Shown piece by piece: positions 25,173 through 35,607 of a stretch of 64,000 nt of DNA. This stretch comes from Bacillota bacterium (lineage in GTDB: Bacteria > Bacillota_I > Bacilli_A > RF39 > UBA660): assembly GCA_015059495.1 (NCBI GenBank), contig SVAI01000001.1, forward strand, positions 371,246 to 435,245. The letters run 5' to 3'. The notes beneath the pieces were generated by a model. That model made no database searches. It saw only the letters and a list, made by a program, of their open reading frames with translations, and was not told where the DNA came from. The translations under genes and the position numbers were made by a program. The first letter of the stretch is position 1; the number at the start of each line of letters is the position of its first letter.

Positions 25173-25418
25173 ATGAAGAAAGTAGCAGAAATTAATATCA
25201 AAGCAGACAAATCAGTAGATGCCAAAGAATTTGTCAGCAAAGTTAAAGAAATAGTAAACAATCTAAATGAAGATATTATTGAAGAAAATGATTATCAAAA
25301 TGATTTATCAGATGTAGTAATAAACATGTATGAAAAAAATTATTCTTTAAAAGAAATAGTTGAAATTACCAATTTATCTATTTCAGAGATAGCATCAATA
25401 ATTGAAGATTTTGATTAA
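25173..25418 (+). CDS. Small hypothetical protein with HTH-like C-terminus
   Basis: 81 residues, unrecognised. The first half is Lys/Asp/Glu-rich (EINIKADKSVDAKEFVSKVKEIV). The C-terminal half reads YSLKEIVEITNLSISEIASIIEDF, with the spacing of a small helix-turn-helix. The ribosome site is weak. The 209-base gap before it holds an 8-base hairpin at 25055-25076 and a perfect AAAGGAGGT at 25080 with no start codon at the right distance. Its position between suf and tgt gives no functional clue. Confidence 0.55.
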   Translation: MKKVAEINIKADKSVDAKEFVSKVKEIVNNLNEDIIEENDYQNDLSDVVINMYEKNYSLKEIVEITNLSISEIASIIEDFD

Positions 25419-25455
25419 ACTAGATTTAATATATTTTTTTTGATATAATGTATAA

Positions 25456-26893
<1,438 letters not shown>

Positions 26894-27241
26894 CTACTTT
26901 TTTATATTCTTATTTAATATTGAACTAAATATAGATACTAACATTATAATTAGATAATAAATAACTATTTTAATACCTATATTACACTTAAATATAAGTG
27001 ATAAGATAAATAACACTAAAACTATATTAATGCCACTTAAAAGGCCTAAAAATATACCTTTTTTATTAAATTTATTAGCAATAATATAACTAATAATAGA
27101 TATATAAATAATATTAATAATAAATAATAATATTGATATAAAACTATATGTAATATTACTAAAATAATATATAGAACTAATTACTATATTTAATAATATA
27201 TAACTTAATAAAATAAATAGATATTTTTTATACTTTAACAT
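26894..27241 (-). CDS. TIGR04086-family four-helix membrane protein
   Basis: 115 residues, nearly all in four hydrophobic helices, with the short basic loop ANKFNKKGIFLGLLSG between helices 2 and 3 that typifies the TIGR04086 (YrzE-like) family. This family is often encoded near tgt/yajC in Firmicutes, as here. Function is unknown. A GGTGAT site precedes the ATG. The assignment rests on length, topology and position as well as sequence. Confidence 0.7.
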   Translation of the reverse strand: MLKYKKYLFILLSYILLNIVISSIYYFSNITYSFISILLFIINIIYISIISYIIANKFNKKGIFLGLLSGINIVLVLFILSLIFKCNIGIKIVIYYLIIMLVSIFSSILNKNIKK

Positions 27242-27309
27242 ATAATCACCTAATAAAATATATGATTAAAATATCTATTAATTACTCATAATATATTTAG
27301 GTGATAATA

Positions 27310-27945
27310 ATGCTTATTATATTATTTAGAACAATACTATTTTATTTTATTATTATATTAGCCTATAGAATAATGGGTAAAAGAGAAATAGCTCAATTAG
27401 GTATAATAGATTTAATAATATCTATCCTAATAGCAGAATTAGTAGCTATGTCTATTGAAAACTATAAAGAATCTTTATTTTATACCTTAATACCTATAAG
27501 CGTATTAGTTTTAATTGAAATATCATTAGCATATTTATCTATTAAATCTAAGAAAATAAGATTATTATTAGATGGCAAACCTCAAATAATAATTAAAAAT
27601 GGTATCTTAAACTATAGAGAAATGATTAAATCAAGATACTCTCTAGATGATCTATTAATGCAATTGAGACAACAATCTATTAAATCTATTGATGAAATAG
27701 AGTATGCAATACTAGAACATAATGGTAAATTATCTATATTTAAATATCAGAATAATAAGAAATCTTCTTATCCAATGCCATTAATAATAGATGGACAAAT
27801 ACAAGAATATACCCTAAAAGATATAAATAAAACTAAATATTGGTTAATAAAGAAAATATCTAATAAATCCCTTAAAATAAAGGATATTTTCTATGCATTT
27901 TATAAAAATAAATATATTTATATTATTAAAAAAGATAAACTTTAG
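27310..27945 (+). CDS. DUF421 (YetF/YrbG-like) membrane protein
   Basis: About 211 residues: three N-terminal membrane helices, RIMGKREIAQLGIIDLIISILIAEL as the conserved first cytoplasmic segment, then a soluble DUF421 domain with LLLDGKPQIIIKNG, LDDLLMQLRQQSI and EYAILEHNGKLSIF. These are the hallmarks of the YetF/YrbG family, linked in B. subtilis to spore and membrane traits. In Bacillus yrbG lies in the same order between tgt and spoVB. ATG 27310 follows AGGTGAT. Confidence 0.85.
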   Translation: MLIILFRTILFYFIIILAYRIMGKREIAQLGIIDLIISILIAELVAMSIENYKESLFYTLIPISVLVLIEISLAYLSIKSKKIRLLLDGKPQIIIKNGILNYREMIKSRYSLDDLLMQLRQQSIKSIDEIEYAILEHNGKLSIFKYQNNKKSSYPMPLIIDGQIQEYTLKDINKTKYWLIKKISNKSLKIKDIFYAFYKNKYIYIIKKDKL

Positions 27946-27959
27946 TATCAAATTTGACA
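27946..27959. promoter_or_regulatory. Operator-like motif TATCAAATTTGACA
   Basis: Identical to 44087-44100 and, as reverse complement, to 5091-5104. Its last six bases are the -35 box of the next promoter, so a bound protein would block RNA polymerase. Confidence 0.6.
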
Positions 27960-27982
27960 TATTATTAATAGTGTGCTATAAT
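27954..27982 (+). promoter_or_regulatory. Consensus promoter of a small membrane protein gene
   Basis: TTGACA, a 17-base spacer and TATAAT are perfect. The predicted RNA start is near 27989. Confidence 0.85.
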
Positions 27983-28034
27983 TGATACACATCTATTGAA
28001 AAGGGCAGGAAGAAAAAATATAGGGGGTTTTAAA

Positions 28035-28229
28035 ATGAGAGGCCAAAAGAAGGACTTAGCCTTTGATGCTATACTGACTCTTGTGGCTTATCTAATCTTT
28101 GCGATAAGTTTATTAGCGGTTAATATAGTAAAATATCCAAATTTAAGAGTAGGATTTAATATTCTAGTTATTTTATCTGGTATCTTTATGTATTACAATC
28201 TACATAACTTTAACAAAGGCTTAAAATAA
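28035..28229 (+). CDS. Small two-helix membrane protein under shared operator
   Basis: 64 residues with two hydrophobic helices (about 11-30 and 38-55) joined by a short NIVKYPNLRVG turn. The family is not recognised. ATG 28035 follows TAGGGGG; an in-frame TTG at 27996 would start almost at the predicted RNA 5' end and is rejected. It is monocistronic with a strong terminator and a perfect promoter bearing the TATCAAATTTGACA motif, so it is probably highly expressed when derepressed. Confidence 0.65.
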   Translation: MRGQKKDLAFDAILTLVAYLIFAISLLAVNIVKYPNLRVGFNILVILSGIFMYYNLHNFNKGLK

Positions 28230-28252
28230 TCGAGTAATCGATTATTTTTTTT
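28225..28252 (+). terminator. Terminator after the small membrane protein
   Basis: AATAATCG pairs with CGATTATT around AGTAAT, followed by TTTTTT. Confidence 0.85.
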
Positions 28253-28313
28253 GATTTAAATCTTTATATTTATTAATTACTATGTTATATTATCTATAGT
28301 AGGAGTCATGCTT

Positions 28314-30533
28314 ATGAAAAGATTTAGCAAATATGCAGCTTTGAATAAACTTGATAATAAAAACAATAGTAAGACTAAAAAAAGAACAATTATTGTATGT
28401 GTAGTAGTATTAGTTATTGGAATACTATATTTTTCGTTTGCTAGATTTGAATCAACTACATCATTTAATTTGATAAGTGGCACTGCTAATATACAAAGTA
28501 TACCATTAATAGATAAAATACTAGATTTAAAAGCTAAAGGTGCTAGTGATTTAGAATTCGATGGAGTCGAAACATTAGGAGTAAACGGAACAGATGATAA
28601 TAATTTAAGATATGTTGGTAAAACACCTAATAACTATGTATACTTTAATTGTTCAACAACTAATCCATCTTTAATGAATGATGAAACTTGTGAAAAATGG
28701 AGAATAGTAGGTGTGTTTAATAACATTGAAGATGAACATGGGATTGTGAGTTCTCGAATTAAAATAATGAGAGCAGAAACTATAGGAAGGTATTCATGGA
28801 ATTCATGTGATTCATCAATAAATAGTGGTAATGGATTCAATCAATGGGGAGAGTCAACTTATGAAGACGGAACACCATATGAAGGTGCGCAACTTATGAG
28901 AGAATTAAATACTGACTATTTAGGTAACATTACAATCGGCACTGATGGCAAATGGTATAACGGTTCAAACAATTCAAAGACAGCAGATATGCCAGAAAGT
29001 ACAATAAATAGTGATGCGCAAAATATGATTCAAACAGTAAAATGGAATATTGGAACAAACGGAAATAATGGTAATGAAACATGGACAACTAAGAATATGT
29101 ATTTATACGAAAGAAGTAATAATAATGGCAAAATATGTAGCTCCATTTATCCCGATTGTAAAGACACAGTTATAAGAACAACAACATGGACTGGAAAAAT
29201 AGCGTTAATATATCCAAGTGATTATGGGTATGCTACAAGTGGAGGGACAACAACAAACAAGGAAACATGTTTAAATACATCGCTATATAGTTGGAATGGC
29301 AGCAAAATAAGTGACTGCAAAAACAATTCATGGATATTATCAAATAATTATCATTGGACACTTACACCACAAGGTATGCCGTATGGATCAAATACAATTT
29401 TTCCAATTGGAACAAGTGGAGCGATTGATACCAATTACAATTCTCACAACTCTTACAAAGTTCGACCAGTGTTATACCTTCAATCTTCAATTTATGTTAC
29501 TGGAGGTAATGGTTCATCTGAAAAACCATATAAATTAGTATATAAACCAAATATAGCTGATACACTAATGTCTTTAAAATCTAATGGTGCTACTGATTTA
29601 GAATATGATGGAACAGCAGATAACAACTTAAGATATATAGGAGCTAATCCGAATAACTATGTTGAATTTAATGGCGAATTATGGAGAATAATCGGTGTAA
29701 TGAATAACATAGAAAAAGAAGATGGTACAACAAGATCACTAGTAAAGATAAGAAGAGCAGAATCACTAGGTGATTATTCATGGGATTCAACAGAACCACC
29801 AATAAATGATGGTTACGGCATCAATCAATGGGGAGCATCAGATACATATGAGGGTGCAGACCTTATGAGAGAGTTAAATACAGATTATTTAGGTAATATA
29901 ACAGTAGGAACAGATGGAAAATGGTATAATGGTCGAAACAATTCAAAAACAGCTAATATGCCAACAAGCACATTAAGTACAAGTGTTCAAAGCATGATAG
30001 AAACAGTAAAATGGAACTTAGGTTCACCATCAAATAATAATGGAGCATATGATTCAAGTTATACAACACATATAATACCAAGTACATCATATACAAGAGA
30101 AAGAACAAACACTAATGGTAAAGTATGTACTTCTGAATCAAGTTGTAGTGACACAGTAAATAGAACAAGTACATGGACAGGAAAAGTAGGTTTAATATAT
30201 CCAAGTGATTATGGATATGCAACAAGTGGTGGAGCAACAACAAATAGAGCGGCATGTTTAACTACATCAATGTTTAATTGGTATGATACAGAAGTAAGTG
30301 ATTGCAAAAACAATGATTGGATATTACATTCATCAAATCAATGGACCTTGTCGCCTTATGCCACTCCCAATGATGCTTATAGCGTGTTCCGTGTCTACAA
30401 CATTGGTAACGTGCTCGAATACAGCGTTCGTAGTTCTATTGCGGTTTTTCCAGTAGTCTTCCTTCAATCTTCCATCTCTATTACCGAAGGTGATGGATCA
30501 TCTACTAACCCATATAAATTAGCAACGCTTTAA
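28314..30533 (+). CDS. Membrane-anchored surface protein, duplicated domain, variable 3' end
   Basis: About 739 residues. A basic N-terminus and one hydrophobic helix (about 25-45) are followed by two copies of a 330-350-residue domain (about 60-405 and 410-739). Shared landmarks: DNNLRYVG, NNYV, WRIVGV/WRIIGV, LMRELNTDYLGNIT, WTGK, YPSDYGYATSGG, DCKNN, WTLTP/WTLSP and LQSSI. The order W-TLSP, variable stretch, then PV-FLQS resembles C-type-lectin/FGE-like folds used as ligand-binding displays. In copy 2 the stretch 30345-30480 has quite different codon use, rich in NNC/NNT, while copy 1 is native. No sorting signal is seen. ATG 28314 has AGGAG at the right distance; ATG 28308 is too close to it. 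Confidence 0.75.
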   Translation: MKRFSKYAALNKLDNKNNSKTKKRTIIVCVVVLVIGILYFSFARFESTTSFNLISGTANIQSIPLIDKILDLKAKGASDLEFDGVETLGVNGTDDNNLRYVGKTPNNYVYFNCSTTNPSLMNDETCEKWRIVGVFNNIEDEHGIVSSRIKIMRAETIGRYSWNSCDSSINSGNGFNQWGESTYEDGTPYEGAQLMRELNTDYLGNITIGTDGKWYNGSNNSKTADMPESTINSDAQNMIQTVKWNIGTNGNNGNETWTTKNMYLYERSNNNGKICSSIYPDCKDTVIRTTTWTGKIALIYPSDYGYATSGGTTTNKETCLNTSLYSWNGSKISDCKNNSWILSNNYHWTLTPQGMPYGSNTIFPIGTSGAIDTNYNSHNSYKVRPVLYLQSSIYVTGGNGSSEKPYKLVYKPNIADTLMSLKSNGATDLEYDGTADNNLRYIGANPNNYVEFNGELWRIIGVMNNIEKEDGTTRSLVKIRRAESLGDYSWDSTEPPINDGYGINQWGASDTYEGADLMRELNTDYLGNITVGTDGKWYNGRNNSKTANMPTSTLSTSVQSMIETVKWNLGSPSNNNGAYDSSYTTHIIPSTSYTRERTNTNGKVCTSESSCSDTVNRTSTWTGKVGLIYPSDYGYATSGGATTNRAACLTTSMFNWYDTEVSDCKNNDWILHSSNQWTLSPYATPNDAYSVFRVYNIGNVLEYSVRSSIAVFPVVFLQSSISITEGDGSSTNPYKLATL
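30345..30490 (+). other. Candidate DGR-type variable region in the surface-protein gene
   Basis: 61 of 136 bases (30345-30480) are G or C by my count, about 45%, against roughly a third in the flanks. Codons such as AGC, TTC, GTC, TAC, CTC, CGT, GTG and TCG appear together, while the rest of the gene prefers A- and T-ending codons and AGA for Arg. Runs of NNC and NNT codons fit AAC/AAT codons diversified at adenines. The block ends near the 3' end of the gene, where diversity-generating retroelement targets lie. Confidence 0.55.
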
Positions 30534-30558
30534 AAAGTGATTTTATATCACTTTTTTA
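30532..30558. terminator. Bidirectional terminator
   Basis: AAAAAGTGAT and ATCACTTTTT form the stem between the convergent genes ending at 30533 and 30543. Confidence 0.85.
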
Positions 30559-31832
30559 ATTTTGTAATAATTACTTATAACTACATATATTATATTTATT
30601 GCTTCAGCTATTAATAATGAATATAAACCTATTTTTAAAAATGATAATAAAAACATAAGTATTAATTTAATAAATACACCAATCGTAGAAGTTTTAAATG
30701 TATATTTTGAATAATTTAAAGCTTGTAATATTGAACTAAGGGGTGCTTCTAAATAATAAAATATAAAAAAAATTGCTAAAAACGCTATATAATTACTACC
30801 TAAATTAGTTTTATATAATATATTTAATAGATCTAATCTAAATATAAATATTAATAGATTTATAACTATACCAAATATAAAAGTAATTAATAATGCTTGT
30901 TTTATCCTTCTTTTAACCATTAAGTTATTACCTTTTGAATAATACTTAGATATCTCTGGTATTAAAGCACTACATAAAGATGTAATAATAAATGATGGTA
31001 ACATTAAAATAGATAAACTATAACCATTATATATTCCATATTCAACCATAAAATAATTACTACTATAACCAATTAATTTAAATGTATTTGATAGTATTAT
31101 GGGTTCAAAAAAGAAACCAATATTACCTATTAATCTAGAAGATACCAAAGGTAGTGATTCCATAAATATATTTTTAGATAACTTCTTATTATATTTAATA
31201 TCTTTAATACTTATATTAGTATTTTTAGGAAGTAAACATATAAAAGTAATAATAGATGATAATTCAGTTATTATATTAAGCAGTATAAAAGAAAGAATAG
31301 CATTATTTATTGATACTTCAGCAATCTTAGGTAATATAAGTAATAAAAACAATAATCTAATAGTTTGTTCAATAATATTAGATATAGTATTTGGAATCAT
31401 TCTTTGTTTACCATAATAATATCCTTTTAATATACATGCTAAACCCATAAATGGCATAGATAAAGCAGCACCAATTAAAAATACTTTAACCTCAATATTA
31501 TTAAGTAAATATTTAGATATAAAACCACTTAATAATATAATAAGTAACATAAATAAAATATTAATAAATAATATTAAATAAATACCACTAGATAATAGAT
31601 CTTTAGATCTTATTTTATTTTGAGATATTATCTTAGATAAACTAATTGGTAATGCAAAATTAGATATACATACCATTAAAGAATAAGTAGGTACTATTAA
31701 AGTATATAAAGATATACCATTACTACCAATTATTCTAGTATATATAATTCTTATAATAAAACCCATTACTTTAGTTATTAAACTCCCAATAATTAGGATA
31801 AAAGTAGATTTTAAAAACTTATTATTTTTCAT
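30543..31832 (-). CDS. spoVB: SpoVB/MurJ-type polysaccharide flippase (MOP superfamily)
   Basis: 429 residues with about 12-14 hydrophobic helices. The N-terminal FLKSTFILIIGSLITKVMGFIIRI is the hallmark of the SpoVB/oligosaccharide flippase branch, and ILKGYYYGKQRMIPN (the GYYQG-like segment) follows in the middle. It probably moves lipid-linked wall precursors across the membrane, in spores for cortex synthesis if SpoVB proper. It is shorter than Bacillus SpoVB (about 520). Gene order (DUF421, this gene, comN-like) matches the Bacillus spoVB locus, which is why I favour SpoVB over other flippases. Confidence 0.75.
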   Translation of the reverse strand: MKNNKFLKSTFILIIGSLITKVMGFIIRIIYTRIIGSNGISLYTLIVPTYSLMVCISNFALPISLSKIISQNKIRSKDLLSSGIYLILFINILFMLLIILLSGFISKYLLNNIEVKVFLIGAALSMPFMGLACILKGYYYGKQRMIPNTISNIIEQTIRLLFLLLILPKIAEVSINNAILSFILLNIITELSSIITFICLLPKNTNISIKDIKYNKKLSKNIFMESLPLVSSRLIGNIGFFFEPIILSNTFKLIGYSSNYFMVEYGIYNGYSLSILMLPSFIITSLCSALIPEISKYYSKGNNLMVKRRIKQALLITFIFGIVINLLIFIFRLDLLNILYKTNLGSNYIAFLAIFFIFYYLEAPLSSILQALNYSKYTFKTSTIGVFIKLILMFLLSFLKIGLYSLLIAEAINIIYVVISNYYKIKKVI

Positions 31833-31908
31833 AGTTATTCCTTTAAATATTTATGATTATGGTATATAATTAATATATATGTAAGAATTAGATTTTTAGG
31901 TGAAAAAT

Positions 31909-32163
31909 ATGAATGAATTTTATTTTAAAGACATTAATGATTTATATAATCGATTAAAACCTGCTTTAAGATCAAAAGTAAAGGAACTAAAAATTAGACA
32001 TAATCTTAAAATTAAAGAAGAAGATATCTTTAAGTATTTAGCAGATAATAAGTGGCCTAAATCAGAAGATTTAACACTTTATGATATGGTTGAAGATATA
32101 CTTTATCTAGATAACAATAAATTAATAGATTATGTAGCAAACAATATAAAAGAAGCGAGCTGA
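31909..32163 (+). CDS. comN: ComN-like post-transcriptional regulator
   Basis: 84 residues, soluble and helical. It reads RLKPALRSKVKELKIRHNLKIKEEDIFKYL, then WPKSEDLTLYDMVEDIL, the features of the short ComN/YrzD family (in B. subtilis it promotes comE mRNA accumulation). In Bacillus comN also lies downstream of spoVB and upstream of rel, with secDF between; secDF, recJ and apt are missing here. AGGTGA precedes ATG 31909. Confidence 0.75.
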   Translation: MNEFYFKDINDLYNRLKPALRSKVKELKIRHNLKIKEEDIFKYLADNKWPKSEDLTLYDMVEDILYLDNNKLIDYVANNIKEAS

Positions 32164-32168
32164 TTAAC

Positions 32169-34316
32169 GTGAAAGAACTAACTTATAAAGATTTATTAAA
32201 AGAAGTAAAAACTTACATAAATGATGAAAAAGAATTAAAAGTAATAGATGATGCTTATGATTTTGCATCAAAGTGTCATAAAGATAGAACAAGAAAAAAT
32301 GGAGAAAGCTATATATCACATCCACTTAATGTAGCATTGATTTTAACTACATTAAATGTAGATTATGTAACTATAGCATCTGCATTACTTCATGAAACAA
32401 TTAACCATGGTGGTGCTACTAAAGAACAAATTGAAGAACAATTTGGTAGTGAAATAGCATCTATAGTTAATTCAATATCTAAAATTAATAGACTATCTTT
32501 AAGTGATGATAAAGAAGCTACTGCAATAAACTTAAGAAAAGTAGTAGTAGGAATCTCTGAAGATGTTAGAGTTTTATATATTAAATTGGCAGATAGATTA
32601 CATAACATGAGAACCATTTGGGCTTTAGGAACTAATGAAATTAAAGAAAAAGTAAATGAAACAGAAACAGTTTTAATTCCTATTGCGGCAAGATTAGGTA
32701 TTAACTCAATAAAATCTGAATTAGAAGATCTATGTTTAAGATATTCTAAACCTGATATTTATGATGAAATAGTTGAAAATTTAAAGAATACTAGTGAAGA
32801 ATTAAATGCTGAACTAGAAGATATGAAAGAAGAAATATCTGATATCTTAACTGAACATGGTATTAAATTTAAAATAAAGGGTAGAGTTAAAAGTGTACAT
32901 AGTATCTATGAAAAGATGGTTAATGGACACAAATGGAATGAAATCTATGATATTTTAGCACTTAGAATAATAGTAGAAAAAGTAGAAGAATGTTACTTAG
33001 CTATTGGTTTAATTCATGCTAAATATAGACCATTACCTAATAGATTTAAAGATTATATAGCAATGCCAAAACAAAACATGTATCAATCTCTTCATACATC
33101 AATTATTGGTGATAATTCAAGAGTATATGAAGTACAAGTTAGAACATACGAAATGGATGAAATAGCAGAAAAAGGTATCGCATCACACTGGTCATATAAA
33201 GAACATAGTGATGGTTCTGTAACAAACATCATGGAAGAAAAACTAGAGTTATTTAGAAACTTAATTGAGCAAAATGCCTCAAATAATTCTGCATTAGAAT
33301 TTGAAAATACAATTAATACTGAATTCTTAGGTAAAATGATTTATTGTTTTACTCCTAAAGGTGATGTATTAGAACTTCCAGATGGAGCAACACCAGTAGA
33401 CTTTGCTTATCGTATCCACTCACGTGTAGGAGATACAACAGTTGGTGCTATCGTAAATAATAAAATAGTACCACTAGATACTCCACTTAATGATGGTGAT
33501 ATCGTAAATATTAAAACTCTAGCAAGTGCTAATCCATCAAAAGAATGGTTAAACTTTGTTAAAACATCACAAGCAAAGAACAAAATTAAATCATATTTTT
33601 CTAAACAAGATAAAGAAAGATATATTGCAATTGGTCAAAGTTTACTTGAAAAAGAAATCAGAAGAAAGAAATTATCTATTAGTGAAGTATTATCTACTGA
33701 ACATATAAAGAAATTAACTACAGATTTAAAATTAGAAACAATAGAAGACGTATATCTATCAATTGGATCTTTAAGATATACTCCAACATTTATTATTAAT
33801 TCAATTTATGAAGATAAAAAAGATGTTAGTGATATCTTACTTAAGAAAGTTGAAAAGACTAAATCTAATAAGATAGATCATAAGAGTGATATTATCGTAG
33901 ATGGTGCATCTGATATTAAAATTAGTTTAGCTAATTGTTGTAATCCAATCATTGGTGATGAAATAATTGGTTATATTACTAAAGGACAAGGTATTAGTGT
34001 CCATAGAAAAGATTGTATTAATATTAAAGGTATTAAAGATAGATTAATTAATGTATCTTGGAATACTGAATCTACTAATACATATTTAGCTAATATAAGT
34101 GTATCTGTAGATAAAGATAAAAATAAATTACTAGATATTATCTCTTTATGTTCATCTAAAAATATTTATGTAGATTCAATTAATACTAAAGAAGATGATA
34201 TGTATACTATATATTATTTAACTGTAAGAATTACAAGTAGTGATGAATTAAAATCACTAATTACAGCATTAAATAACTTATCATACGTAAATAAAGTAGA
34301 AAGAACTGGTAAATAA
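32169..34316 (+). CDS. relA: RelA/SpoT homologue with degenerate hydrolase site
   Basis: 715 residues in the standard long RSH order: HD hydrolase domain (about 1-190), synthetase (about 230-340), TGS (about 390-450), zinc-finger-like CC segment (SLANCCNPIIGDEIIGY) and C-terminal ACT. Synthetase motifs are intact: YDILALRIIV, PNRFKDYIAMPKQNMYQSLHT and YEVQVRT. In the hydrolase domain His51, His75 and Asp142 are kept, but the HDxxED motif of bifunctional Rel reads HETINH (75-80), changing three conserved acidic residues. It should make (p)ppGpp, and breakdown may be weak or absent. It starts with GTG, and dtd overlaps its stop by one base. Confidence 0.95.
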   Translation: MKELTYKDLLKEVKTYINDEKELKVIDDAYDFASKCHKDRTRKNGESYISHPLNVALILTTLNVDYVTIASALLHETINHGGATKEQIEEQFGSEIASIVNSISKINRLSLSDDKEATAINLRKVVVGISEDVRVLYIKLADRLHNMRTIWALGTNEIKEKVNETETVLIPIAARLGINSIKSELEDLCLRYSKPDIYDEIVENLKNTSEELNAELEDMKEEISDILTEHGIKFKIKGRVKSVHSIYEKMVNGHKWNEIYDILALRIIVEKVEECYLAIGLIHAKYRPLPNRFKDYIAMPKQNMYQSLHTSIIGDNSRVYEVQVRTYEMDEIAEKGIASHWSYKEHSDGSVTNIMEEKLELFRNLIEQNASNNSALEFENTINTEFLGKMIYCFTPKGDVLELPDGATPVDFAYRIHSRVGDTTVGAIVNNKIVPLDTPLNDGDIVNIKTLASANPSKEWLNFVKTSQAKNKIKSYFSKQDKERYIAIGQSLLEKEIRRKKLSISEVLSTEHIKKLTTDLKLETIEDVYLSIGSLRYTPTFIINSIYEDKKDVSDILLKKVEKTKSNKIDHKSDIIVDGASDIKISLANCCNPIIGDEIIGYITKGQGISVHRKDCINIKGIKDRLINVSWNTESTNTYLANISVSVDKDKNKLLDIISLCSSKNIYVDSINTKEDDMYTIYYLTVRITSSDELKSLITALNNLSYVNKVERTGK

Positions 34317-34750
34317 TGAGAATATTAGTACAAAGAAGTAATTATGCATCTGTATCTATAGATAATAAAATAGTAGGTGAAATACCATCTGGTTTAGTAC
34401 TTTTAGTAGGATTTACTGAAGGTGATAACGAAGAAACTATAGACTATTTAGTAAATAAAGTAGTAAATCTTAGAATATTTGAAGATGAAAATGGTGTAAT
34501 GAATAAAAGTATTTTAGATTATGGTGGAGAAGTTCTTTCAATATCTCAATTTACTTTATATGCTAATACTAAAAAAGGTAACAGACCATCGTATATTGAA
34601 GCACTAAGACCTGAAGAAGCAACTAAACTTTATGACTTGTTTAACCAAAAGATTAGTGCTATAATACCAACTAAATTTGGTGTATTTGGTGCTGACATGT
34701 TAGTTACAATTAATAATGTTGGCCCAACTACAATTATGTTAGAAAAATAA
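34316..34750 (+). CDS. dtd: D-aminoacyl-tRNA deacylase
   Basis: 144 residues matching DTD throughout: MRILVQRSNYASVSID start, SQFTLYA active-site motif and the C-terminal NVGPTTI (cross-subunit GP motif). It removes D-amino acids and glycine from mischarged tRNAs. The start overlaps the rel stop, as in many Firmicutes. Confidence 0.97.
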   Translation: MRILVQRSNYASVSIDNKIVGEIPSGLVLLVGFTEGDNEETIDYLVNKVVNLRIFEDENGVMNKSILDYGGEVLSISQFTLYANTKKGNRPSYIEALRPEEATKLYDLFNQKISAIIPTKFGVFGADMLVTINNVGPTTIMLEK

Positions 34751-34769
34751 TACTAACAAGGGGGTTAAT

Positions 34770-35537
34770 ATGAAATATTGTGATTTTGAAGAAGTAAAAA
34801 ATATACAATCTTTACTAGAAAATTCTAATATTGAAATAGCACAGGTAAGATTAGATAAATATAAAGAAAAATATCCAAGAGACTTAAAAATACTAGGTCT
34901 ACAACTTAAAATATATAACGAAAAACATGATTATGAAAGTGCGTATAATTACGGTACAAAATATATACACACATACTTTACTGAAAGATTTGCTTACACA
35001 TTATTTGTTAAAGAATATGCAGTAGCTCTAATACACAAAAATAAAGAAAATCAAGCTGAAGGCTTATTATTACGAGCAATTAAAATTACTGAAGGACAAG
35101 TACCTAAATTATTAAAACAATTAGCAAATTTATATACATCCCAAGGTAATTTCCAAAAAGCTTTAGAACTATATGACATGTATACTAATCCAAGTAATGA
35201 AATATCAATGAATACTAACAAAGTAAAATTACTATATTCAATGGGAGAATATAGCGAATGTATTAAATTAGCAAATGAATTAATTAAAAATGATTTAGAT
35301 GAACACCAAAAACAAAAACAATATTATTATATTGGTGAATCATACTTTAAATTAAAAGAATACGAAAATGCAATAATTAATTATAAAAATGCAACCAACA
35401 TTGATAATCCGTTATGCCATAGTGCTAAAAACGCTATTATAAAAGCTAATAAATTGTTAGATGAAATAGATTCTAATAATGTAATAGTTTATAATAAAAT
35501 AGACAAACAATTAGCAAGAACAAATAATAATATTTAA
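34770..35537 (+). CDS. TPR-repeat protein
   Basis: 255 residues, all helical, with about five tetratricopeptide-like pairs; the clearest are around GNFQKALELYDMY, GEYSECIKLANELI and KEYENAIINYKNA. No signal peptide or membrane helix, so it is likely a cytosolic scaffold. GGGGG precedes the ATG. It follows rel-dtd by 19 bases and may be cotranscribed. No specific function can be assigned. Confidence 0.7.
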   Translation: MKYCDFEEVKNIQSLLENSNIEIAQVRLDKYKEKYPRDLKILGLQLKIYNEKHDYESAYNYGTKYIHTYFTERFAYTLFVKEYAVALIHKNKENQAEGLLLRAIKITEGQVPKLLKQLANLYTSQGNFQKALELYDMYTNPSNEISMNTNKVKLLYSMGEYSECIKLANELIKNDLDEHQKQKQYYYIGESYFKLKEYENAIINYKNATNIDNPLCHSAKNAIIKANKLLDEIDSNNVIVYNKIDKQLARTNNNI

Positions 35538-35607
35538 AATTAAAGATAAGTATTTAATACTTTCTTTTTTTATGTTACAATATAAGGTATAGAATAGGTG
35601 ATTATGT

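Noticed and set aside
27996..28229. TTG start at 27996 for the small membrane protein
   Set aside because: It would leave almost no leader after the predicted RNA start and has no ribosome site. ATG 28035 follows TAGGGGG.
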